DNA of 29,687 nt from Echinostoma caproni (taxonomy: Eukaryota > Platyhelminthes > Trematoda > Plagiorchiida > Echinostomatidae): positions 13,284 to 42,970 of the forward strand of contig UZAN01043201.1 in assembly GCA_900618425.1 (NCBI GenBank), given 5' to 3'. Shown in pieces: positions 11,130 through 19,310 of this stretch (positions are counted from its first letter, which is position 1; every line of letters begins with the position of its first letter). The notes under the pieces were generated by a model, which saw nothing but the letters and a program-made list of their open reading frames with translations, had not been told where the DNA came from and did not search any database. The position numbers were made by a program, and so were the translations under genes.

Positions 11130-12574
11130 TTACGGGGGTTGAGCAATACGTTTGCCAATGCACAACAGATTTTGTTTGCTACAAAAAAAGCATTGCATTT
11201 TCTCGAACTATTCTAAACCAGCGTTCATGCACACAGTTCCATACGCTTCAAACATTTTGTGAACCAGCTCGACCATACCGAGGTGGACAACCGACACTTA
11301 GACCAATTCAATGAAGGCCTCCACTGCAGCTGTCGGTGACTCGTATCGGATTTTTAACATCATGCGCTTGAATTTCGGGAACACAAGATCTGGACTCTAT
11401 GTTGGATGACCAACCTCATGGATGCATTCTCCAGCCATAAAATCGCCGAAGACAGGTGACCCGTATGCGGGTACGTTGTCACTGTGCAACAAAATCCCTT
11501 TTGCTACAGTAGTTGTACGACGCCTGGCCACAACTTCCAACATTTACGGCGGACAATGGGTGGCGTACCAGTCTCCGGTGTCTGTGCTTTGCTGTACGAG
11601 CGGTACAGTAGCCAAATGATCGGCTTTGGTCGTGAACACAGAACCCATCTGCTTTGCTACACTGCACTCGAGCCGGAATTTCTGAAGCGGCGTCCCATCG
11701 GCCGGCGTTCAGTGAGCCGATTGTTGCTTGGTTTCTGGGCCGAAACCGCACACCGAGGTCCTGTTGCGTTTGGACTTGGCGTACGAATGACAGTAACGAT
11801 TCTTGCTCAATCCCACGCGATAACGCGGAGAGAGAACACAGCTTGAGACAACACTCAGTGTGTATTCTTTTTGATTAGATTTCGATACGTAAATGTATAG
11901 AACCAATCACGCATACGAGAACGGCGCAGTGACGCACCAATCAGATTGCATCCTTGACATATCGATTGATCGATCGGACAAATATTGGCTGACGTGTTCT
12001 GTGATCATCCAATCAGATTCAGCCTGTCTGGAGCGTTGGGACCGTGCGTGGCCTAACTCGGAGGCGTGCGCGATCGGACGGATTGCTTGAGCTTCGTCCA
12101 AACAATCTCATCAATACTGATGAGCTGCCAAACTGCTTTGGAGTGTCCACAATCAAACCTGACAAACATGGTGCGGCCTCAATTCTCACTGAGCTGAAAA
12201 GGCACCTAACGTACACAAAGCCTTCTGAGATCGAGCTTCTCAAGTAGGGTGGTGCCGATTCATCCCGAAGAGATCCTGATGGCTTTGATCAACTGTATCA
12301 CTCTCACCTACTCAATCTTCTCCACCATCGCTTACATAGCAGCAATGTTGTCCGCTGTACTGGCCTACACAGGTCGACCTCACCGTTTCTCATCATCCAG
12401 GGACCGCTTACCACGGTGAAATTCCGCAAACCAATCAAATGTTGTGCTTCTTGAAGGCGCGTCTTCACCAAAGACAGCTAGTAAAAGATCAACACTCTGC
12501 TGCTACTTTAAACCACATTCGTATTCATAGCAAATCAATGCCTTCCAATGACATCCACTGAGCTCCATCTTCAT
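11130..12574 (-). pseudogene. mariner-family (Tc1/mariner) transposase pseudogene, interrupted by an insertion
   Basis: Mariner transposases cut and paste their own element with a DDE/D catalytic domain. The minus-strand frame starts at the ATG at 12574. It shows the N-terminal DNA-binding hallmarks FGEDAPSRST, FDWFAEFHRGKRSLDDE and, after one stop, GRPV, then the linker (EKLDLRRLCVR). The first catalytic Asp is in IDEIVW. After the insertion at 11762-12095 the frame resumes with GFGPETKQQSA and continues to the second catalytic Asp (LLHSDNVPA) and the C-terminal FPKFKRMMLKIRYESP. The third catalytic Asp block normally found just before FPK is missing. Leaving out the insertion and one copy of its 4 bp duplication, the frame is 369 codons, close to the family's usual 345 or so. 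It contains 13 in-frame stops but no frameshift, so it is certainly inactive. The terminal stop is TAA at 11130-11132. Confidence 0.9.
11762..12095 (+). mobile_element. 334 bp insertion in the mariner, possible solo LTR
   Basis: The mariner frame is broken just after the first catalytic Asp motif and resumes after this segment. The insertion is flanked on both sides by GTCC (11758-11761 and 12096-12099). Removing the insert and one GTCC restores the transposase phase exactly, which supports a true 4 bp target duplication. On the plus strand the insert begins TGTTGCG and holds three CCAATCA motifs (11903, 11937, 12009), two of them in a longer CCAATCAGATT repeat. A short element start of TG, a 4 bp duplication and promoter-like CCAAT boxes fit a solo long terminal repeat of a Ty3/gypsy-type retrotransposon. 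The right end (GAGCTTC) lacks the expected CA, and no polyadenylation signal is obvious, so the class remains open. Confidence 0.6.
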
Positions 12575-12735
12575 AGTCTGAATATGGCGGCCGTCGTATG
12601 ACTTGTGAGATTAGATCGTGTGTTGATATTTGGTTCTGTGTGAATTGCAATCACCGAACAATATTTGCGATGGAATACAGTTCACAATTTCCTTGCCCGG
12701 TCATCTCGTACTTGTGTACCGAGCATCCGGAAACA

Positions 12736-12816
12736 GTATATAGCGGTGATTGTTAATATTTTCCCGCTTTTGATAAAATCGGTACAGTTGCCTAAGTTCT
12801 GTGTCACTTGTGATTA
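12736..12816 (-). repeat. 5' end of mariner copy 1 (left arm of inverted repeat)
   Basis: Read on the minus strand, this lies 160-240 bases upstream of the transposase start. It matches the plus strand at 13169-13250 by eye over about 80 bases, sharing blocks such as ATCACAAGTGACACA, CTGTACCGATTT, TCAAAAGC and GGAAAATAT. The sequence just inside it (about 12600-12720) also matches 14200-14315 of the second mariner, so this belongs to the 5' untranslated or terminal part of the family. Confidence 0.75.
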
Positions 12817-12963
12817 GACACTCGTTTTTTACTATTGGTAGTGCCATATATATATATCAAGGAGGCTAGTGCTGAGATAAGCGAGATCTATGGCCTGAAA
12901 CGAGCTCGTAAAACGGGTCGTGCTATATCGTGTAAGCGGAAAATGAACTACGGTCTGATCAGC

Positions 12964-13110
12964 TGCTCGGTGGCCGAGTGGGTAGCATACTCATCTTATA
13001 CCCATGAGGTCCCGGGTCCAATCCCCAGTTGGGTCCATGGATTTGCACTGCTGATGAGACCCAACCAGGTCGAAACAGCTGTCTAATGATTCTTAGCTTT
13101 TCAATTCACG
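12964..13110 (+). mobile_element. tRNA-derived SINE carrying a hammerhead ribozyme
   Basis: The 5' part is a tRNA-like promoter. A perfect A box (TGGCCGAGTGG, 12971-12981) is followed 33 bases later by a B box (GGGTCCAATCC, 13014-13024, 9 of 11 consensus bases). The B box sits in a T-arm-like stem of about four pairs, and the acceptor-like ends can pair only with many G-U pairs. The 3' part holds the hammerhead at 13039-13095. A tRNA head joined to a hammerhead is the layout of schistosome SM-alpha-type elements, which RNA polymerase III transcribes and a LINE moves. The 3' limit is uncertain, because no clear poly(A) tail or target duplication was seen. The insert lies between the two inverted mariner ends. 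Confidence 0.75.
13039..13095 (+). ncRNA. type I hammerhead self-cleaving ribozyme
   Basis: All conserved core positions are present in order. CTGATGA is at 13051-13057. Stem II is GACC (13058-13061) pairing perfectly with GGTC (13068-13071) around the six-base loop CAACCA. GAAA is at 13072-13075 and the cleavage triplet GTC at 13081-13083, with cleavage predicted after 13083. Stem III is only two pairs (A13075-T82 and C13076-G81) with an AGCT loop, and the whole ACAGCTGT is a palindrome. That favours pairing between two copies, as in schistosome SM-alpha hammerheads. Stem I starts with G50-T84 (wobble) and T49-A85, then a C-A mismatch, then A47-T87 and C46-G88, opening into a likely internal loop. 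The core is intact, but stem I is weak. Confidence 0.85.
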
Positions 13111-13168
13111 CTTCATTTGCTATACACGAATTTAACTGTGAAACGTATATATTGGAATGCTTTTGTTT

Positions 13169-13252
13169 GTATCACAAGTGACACAACTTGCGGCACCTGT
13201 ACCGATTTCGTCAAAAGCTGGAAAATATCTACAACCACCATCATACACTGAG
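13169..13252 (+). repeat. inverted fragment of the mariner 5' end (right arm)
   Basis: About 80 bases match the minus strand of 12736-12816, placing two mariner 5' ends head to head with the SINE between them. The similarity stops near CATACACTG, after which no transposase sequence follows. This is therefore a terminal fragment, or the second terminus of a composite or non-autonomous element spanning roughly 12736-13252. Confidence 0.65.
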
Positions 13253-13298
13253 AAGAGTTAAGAATTAGACGCTCGTTCACTTAGAAAGCACAAGCTCA

Positions 13299-13316
13299 CA
13301 AACACACACACACACG
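13299..13316. repeat. short (CA)n microsatellite
   Basis: Eight or so CA units with one A interruption at the start. It has no other feature of note. Confidence 0.8.
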
Positions 13317-13694
13317 GGCAATACTAAAACCGAGAGCGAAGTTTCCGTGACGACACTTTCACAGTTGACTGAGCATCGGCTTGGTTTCTTTTTAACCCCT
13401 ACGGAGAAACGGTGTTTCCCACCCATATTAATGTGCGTCATGTGTTGAATGAAAAAAACAATTCGAGAAAGAAGCTAGCGAATTGAGATTGTTGGCTGAT
13501 ATGAAAATATAGGAATACTTTTCACATAATCGTTTCAAACCCTCCAGGATTGTTTTCAGAGAAATGTAACGAAGAAGGAGAGAATTTTATGTATAATATG
13601 TAACAAACAGTGGCCATCAGGTGCCCCATTCTATAACGATTTTCAGCTATAGTATGAATAAACTAAATGTACCTCTGGATTTGCGCTTCACTCG
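13317..13694. other. no supported gene
   Basis: AT-rich spacer between the inverted mariner end and the exon candidate at 13695. I found no open frame or repeat. Confidence 0.55.
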
Positions 13695-13825
13695 ATGGTC
13701 AGGGCAGATTTCCAGTGTGAAATCGACATCAAAGAATCTTATGTAAAGAGTTTCTACAACAATGGAGCAGCAAACTATTTCCTCCAACTCTCTCATCATG
13801 AAGGCAGGGAAAAATTGAAATTCAG
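13695..13825 (+). CDS. possible internal exon of an unrecognised gene
   Basis: A plus-strand frame reads with balanced, soluble-protein composition (for example KESYVKSFYNNGAANYFLQL, then a charged HHEGREKLKFR). It then meets a usable donor, TTCAG followed by GTGTCA at 13826. An acceptor could lie at 13691-13707, where two AG-ended sequences (GATGGTCAG and GATTTCCAG) follow a modest pyrimidine stretch. I recognise no family. Codon composition drops off after the donor, where the frame turns hydrophobic and Phe/Leu-rich, consistent with non-coding DNA beyond it. A chance frame or a transposon scrap is as likely as a host exon. Confidence 0.2.
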
Positions 13826-14163
13826 GTGTCAACTTTTATCATTGTTTATTAGAATAAGCCAGTGTTTAAGCCCCAACAGTGTTCTTGTTCTTTACCTATT
13901 TTATGTTTCGATGTTTTACTCATTTTTGTTCGTTCAGACCAGGCCTCAAATCAGACCAGTTTTAAATTGCAACTAGTTCATTGATGCCTGTCGTTGCGAG
14001 CTCAATTCCCAGTTATGATTTTCCGCCTCTTTATTTCCCAGGACTGTCTTTTAGTCAATTCAGACGGTCTATCGCAAAGTTTTAAGTTCCACGTAAAAGA
14101 TATACCAGGTAATGCAGAAATTTAAATGTAGAAAGTGGTGTTCTTGAAGAAATTTCCTTTTAC

Positions 14164-14710
14164 TTCACAAGAGTTGAGCAAAAGCGGCTTTCGGATACGC
14201 AGTACACGACGAGTATGAGGTGCAGATGACCGAACAAGGAAAAGGTGAACTCTACTATATTATGAATATTGTTCAGTGATTGCAGCTAACATAGAACCAA
14301 ATATCAACACAGCAGAGGACAACTAAACTCGCTATTCTAGATGTTACTGGAAGAAATTGATTTTCTCGGAATAAAATTGTGGTTTAAAACTGTATGAGAG
14401 CGTTGATCGTTTGCGAGCTGCTTTTGATGATTACGCGCATTCAAGAAGCACTGTGTTCTGTCAGATAAATTTGAAAGTGGCAGAACAATGGGTATATTTT
14501 GTGATCTAAAAGAGCTGTGTTCCCAAGTGTCAATTGCATGATGCGGGGAATCCGATACGACTTTCAGCGAAGGCCTTCATTAAACTAGTCGAAGAGTTGG
14601 TTACCCGCATCGGCATGGTCGAGCTGTTTCAAGGAAATGGTTTTGACTCTTAGAACTGTGCATAAACGCTGGTGTACAATGCCTAAAGAAAATGTAATGC
14701 CTGCTTTTGT
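14164..14710 (+). pseudogene. internally deleted mariner relative
   Basis: This plus-strand block matches mariner copy 1 in three pieces. Positions 14164-14320 match the 5' untranslated region (for example AGAACCAAATATCAACACA is shared) with about 30 bases missing. Positions 14340-14492 match the transposase N-terminus; here DDYAHSRSTVF corresponds to GEDAPSRSTTF of copy 1. Positions 14516-14700 match the C-terminus, where GMVEL and the CCGATACGA block are shared. The middle, including all the catalytic Asp motifs, is gone, and the remaining frames are broken. The element is about 550 bp long and non-autonomous. It is oriented opposite to copy 1. No clear 3' terminal repeat was found. Confidence 0.8.
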
Positions 14711-17249
14711 GCAATAACTCTTTTTTCTACCAAAAAAATATGCTTTGATCCTGATGACATGACTTTAACTGAATCTAGTCCATTCGAGGTATCGCTGGGA
14801 AAAGCTCCGCACAGATTCCATTGGACGAAAGGCATTACCTGAAACCTTCCAAAGGTAAACCACCTAGATCATGAGATAGTGGTATTTTTTAATGTGTACA
14901 TCTCAGTGGAGTAATTAGGACCATTAACAGTTCAAGCATTTAACACCTAGTGGAATCAAACCACGTAGTTAATATGGCCGAGGCGTTTCGACCCCTCTAC
15001 TTAGTTCGCACCCGTCGATCTAAGAGAATTAGGAATCGCATTTTGGTCACAGTGGAAGCGATCGGAATCCACCTACATAATCCCCCCCTCCGTGCTCTCC
15101 AAAACAATTCGTAAGAACACTCGGTCTTCCATGGCGAACACCACACACCACACACAATGACTCGTACCAGTGCGCATGTGTGAGGACCAAAGTGTGAGCA
15201 ACATCCGGTTATATCAAGTCAAGTCAAGAAAAGCTTTATGCACCCAATAGGATGAATTTTCAGCACTAATGTTGATTATCTCTTCCAACTTGTCATGATT
15301 TCTCCCCCTCCTACTAAATGGTTTGGTATTAATTGTGATGTATTAGCCTGTAGAAGAATCACCGCAAACGAGCTTGTTCGCTATTTTGTGTTTTTTTACC
15401 ATGGGTAATGGTGATGTATTCGGTCAATGGTTTTCATTCAGGTTATCTGCATTTCTCATCACACGTTAAATGATCAGAGTGGTAGAAAATGAGATAGAAC
15501 CTCATCCAAAACCTTTAGCTACATTTTTGATGCTCGTGAAGTGGTGAAATCTGTTTGTGAAACCAGTACAAAGAAAACGCTCAAATTAGGTGAATCTGAT
15601 TCAGAGCAGAGAGCCATGCGAGCCTATCGCTCCGTTTGTTTGCAAACGAATCCCTCACGCATTTTGGTATGTTTTTTTCTAGTCAGTCAGGGCAGTGGGA
15701 ACTCGGTGCTAACGTTGCCAATTATCACCTTGGAGGATGTGTATTCGAATCCCACCGCCACCACCACCACGGCTTGTCTTTCCTCATTATGTGTGTTGAA
15801 TGGCAGCCCTTTGATTGACCGCTTCCCACATCCTGAAAATCGTATCATTGTGTACTTAATAAAAGAAAGTCAGTGAAAAGAAAAAGAATATTGCAAGATC
15901 TTTGCCCACAACTTAAAACATGGCCGGAAATAGAACGTATTACTCGGTAGGAATATAAATATTCAGATTGAAACTTCGAGTTTGCAGAATTTCAACTTCA
16001 TTACTGAACCATGGAAGCGGCAGAAAGACAGACCATGGGCTCTTTCAAATTAATCTACTTCATCTCAATGCATTCACTTTCGTTAGGATTTACGCACACA
16101 CAAAATGGTGGTTGTGATTGAAGTATACACCCGATTTAAAAGTTCACATTTTACCAGGGTTCATTGATCTGTATGGTTTCAAAACTCCTTTTGTTATCTA
16201 CTGCGAACCTCTTGTTCACAGTTTAATGTTCCGGCATTTCATGGGACCATAGGTGGAGATTCGATACAGACCGGAAAACAATCATTCTCAACAGATCACT
16301 GCCAAGTTGCAGTGGAAGTAATCGGGTGAAAAATCAGCAGACTAAGGGTCAGTGGTTTTCGAATAGGCACAGTTGGAGTCATACATCGTAGTTTAATCGG
16401 GACACAAACGTGTCGTGTGGATCGTCTCACTAACTAAGGGAACGACCACTGTCTACATGTGAATGAATGGGTTTTTATCAAAAGGACACTGGGGTTTATA
16501 TAGCGAGCGCTCAAAACATCGGGTACTCTTTTTCGGACTGGAAGTACTAGGGAAAATAGTCAGAATTCAGCACGTGACGTGGTCTTATACGAACAACTAA
16601 TATGGACTAATCTCAGATCACGAGACCAAAAGTGTTTCAAATGACGCAGGATCGAACTCTAACTGAGACCCCAAACGCCTGATGGAAATATAAGTTGACA
16701 TAATTTAGATGCAGTCTTATCCGAGAACAATTCCAAATGCACCAGCGAACGACTGCGGCTGATCTAAGCGGCTTGTTAGCTAAACGTCATGCGCACGGGA
16801 TTGAAACCTATCAACAGGTTATGCTGTACTTCCTGCGGTCATTAACCACGGGACGCATTTCAATAACAGGACTACTCCAACGGGTAACTGATCAAAACTC
16901 GAATGTGGTTATGTTGCTTGTATATTTTAGCTGCTATTATTTTCTATTTTACAAGATGATAGCAGTCGGGATGCCAATTGTGAACGGTACAAGTTGCGTC
17001 ATCCAAGGCCAGTCAGCTGATTTACTCAAAAAGTAATTTTGCTGACTGCTAAGTGGGATAAGTTAAGAACGGAGGGAAGTGTTATACAAAAGCAGTGATA
17101 AGGAAATCATATTTAGTTAGGCCGACTTTGAAAGCATGAGCTGACCTAAATCACAGTGAAAATGAATCTACTTTGAGCCGTCAATTGTCTTCTCTTATTT
17201 TCCCATTTCTAGCATACACATTGATACCGTCACTCTTCAGTAATCGCCC
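14711..17249. other. no supported gene
   Basis: A C-rich patch lies at about 15075-15105. A plus-strand frame at 15541-15876 contains a short CCA-type run (15751-15770) preceded by a B-box-like TATTCGAATCC at 15742-15752, but no regular tRNA fold could be built. The frame at 16737-17036 begins with a soluble-looking segment (RTTAADLSGLLAKR) and ends in a Tyr/Phe-rich stretch. I recognise nothing in it. Confidence 0.5.
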
Positions 17250-17357
17250 TGCTGTAACTCGAAGGGTAACTGTCTGGGTAAGATGTTCGACGTTGGCGGG
17301 ATCCAAACTCACGGCTTTCAAAATCGTTGCTTTTTGGTCGTCGACAGCTTGACGACC
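17250..17357 (+). repeat. tRNA-like element with downstream hairpin
   Basis: An A-box-like sequence (TAACTCGAAGGG, 17255-17266) is followed at tRNA-like spacing by a B-box-like sequence (GGATCCAAACTC, 17299-17310, about 8 of 11 consensus bases). Just downstream a perfect seven-pair hairpin (GGTCGTC, eight-base loop, GACGACC) occupies 17336-17357. This resembles the head and start of the body of a tRNA-derived SINE. The boxes are imperfect and no second copy is present here, so this is a tentative call. Confidence 0.35.
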
Positions 17358-18954
17358 GATTGTGAATGATAATCATAGAGAATCGTCTGGTTAATAAATA
17401 TGCAGAACAAGTGCTTTCAACTGATGTTCCTGATAAATAGTGCGCTTAAAATTGTGTAATTTCAACATCTAAATAACCCCTAAAATACTTGTGAAATATT
17501 GATTAGATTCTCCCGCATCATTCAAAATCGCAATGAGGTTTTGTGCGGCGAACGCAGACAGGGATGCAATCACCACGCATTTGGTGAATCAAAATGTTGA
17601 GGATCAATGCGGATTCAGATAAACCTCACTGTCGCCACGGACAACATTTATTTACAGAATTTATTTTTGCAATAAAATTCTATCACATTCTATTCGAATG
17701 GCTTTAAAGTGTGGGCGTTTTAAAGTGCAGCCCATTAGCCTAGTTCCTGGGCTTACAATATACGGATGAGAGAAAACACGGCATAGAATGAAAAAGTACA
17801 GATATATATTTCATGGCATAGTTATTCCTTTTCGAACTAGCTTTGGCCTGGTCAAGAATGGTAGAAATAAATCATTCACAATTATTTCTAAGCCCTGGTT
17901 GATTCTAGAAACATGCAGAAGGGGTACACACAAAAGTTGGCAATCGGAATGCAGTTAGGCAGGCGAGTGTTTGCGAGTACTGCACGAGTCTGCAATCAAA
18001 CAAAACACGATTAAGTAGGATGATCCTACCACGAGGTATTGGATTTTGTGTGTGCACAATTGGTTTCATCAGAAACCGCCAACTAAAGCGTTGCATGTTT
18101 AATTTTCCTCTACAACAACCATCATTACGTTGAGTGAAAGTGAAGCCATATTTCATTCTTCATTTTGAATTCACTGTAGTCTCAGCCTCAAATGGTAGAG
18201 GGCCTGTGCGAGGTACATTGCTCAACTTGTTAGTCGATGGCCCGCCAGATATAAAGTTTAGTTGACGGTGGATATTAACTTCCCTGAGATGCCGAGGGAA
18301 TGTAGAAGTGATTATTCGCAAGAAAGTAAAAAGCACTGGAAGATTTAAAAGTATTCAGTTGTTCTGACAGCTTGGAGTTATTTCAAGTCGCGAGGAGTAT
18401 TCATTGAATGAGGAGAGACTGATAACTAATCAGGTATGTAACATTTAAGCAACATTCAAAAACGCTGTGCTATTTGTGCCCTTCAGAGTTTCTTCCAGGT
18501 TGAATTCTTGAACCAATTTTAGTTTCTTTTTGTCATTTCAAAAGACTACTCCATTTTTGTTCATTTGATTATTTATGAAATTTGTTATAATCTATCCACA
18601 GTTCATGCTGCCTAACTATTTTGGTCAGTATCAATCTATCGCACCAATCTATAGCATCCGTCTAGTTATTCGCTGTCATTATGAGCTTTCGTACGGAACA
18701 CCTTCTACCACGGTCGTGCAACAACTTTGCACGGGAAAAAGTACAAAATAACGTACCGCCCGCCCAACTCTCGCTTTTGTGCACGCACGCATCTTAGCAT
18801 TTATTCACCATCCCGTCTCATCTATTGTTCACAATATTCCAAAGAGCGGTTAGTGCTCAACTGTCGGTTCTCGTCACGCCTGAGTGATACGGGTGTGTCG
18901 GTGGTATCCGACCGAATATCCTCTGTGAACACACCCCGCCTACTCATGCGCGTA
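17358..18954. other. no supported gene
   Basis: AT-rich sequence with no recognisable coding, RNA or repeat feature. The minus-strand frame at 17905-18156 and the plus-strand frame from 18727 show no motif, and the latter runs into the CA-rich tract. Confidence 0.55.
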
Positions 18955-18990
18955 CGCACGCATACATACACATACACACACAGACACACG
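18955..18990. repeat. degenerate CA/CATA-rich tract
   Basis: Imperfect alternation of GCAC, CATA and CACA units. It produces a Thr/His/Tyr-rich end to the plus-strand frame that starts at 18727, which is therefore not treated as a gene. Confidence 0.75.
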
Positions 18991-19214
18991 ACGTAACAGA
19001 TACCTCGTTCTTTTTTATCTGTTTTACTTAGGGACTGGTTTTGTTGTCGTTCATGTGTTCATGGTTGAAGTGAGGAGTTCACGCACAAATGAAAACATCG
19101 TCATCTTTGATGATGGTCTACATGGTAGTGAACACCATTATGCAAATGTCTTTTTTACTTCCTTTTTTCTATTTATTGAATATACAAATGTACAGTCAAC
19201 TTTCAGGAAGGGGG

Positions 19215-19310
19215 CTGCGGCCATACAAAGGCTGCCTGGGGAAATACAGAAATAGGGAGACCGGGCGGCCGGGTCACAATTGAGTGACCGAATCGCTTGG
19301 CCACCACCGT
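19215..19310 (-). repeat. tRNA-derived SINE fragment
   Basis: Read on the minus strand, an A-box-like sequence (TGGCCAAGCG, 19294-19303) is followed by a perfect six-pair hairpin (GGTCAC-TCAATT-GTGACC, 19272-19289), placed where an anticodon arm would be. A GC-rich stretch ending GGTCTCCC follows, at the position expected for a B box that has lost a few bases. The local GC content is well above that of the flanks. This looks like the decayed head of a tRNA-derived SINE, different from the one at 12964. Confidence 0.4.

Noticed and set aside
12118..12160. Second CTGATGAG, tested as a hammerhead
   Set aside because: There is no stem II and no GAAA at the right place. It lies in the mariner coding sequence. 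The CTGATGA at 2640 and 14746 failed for the same reasons.
14980..15020. GTTTCGACC on the plus strand, tested as a minus-strand hammerhead
   Set aside because: The CTGATGA part is missing on the minus strand and no GTC site can be placed.
15691..15762. tRNA-like segment with TTCGAATCC
   Set aside because: The T loop is good and acceptor-like ends pair at six of seven positions. However, the T stem and acceptor stem would need the same bases, so no normal cloverleaf forms.
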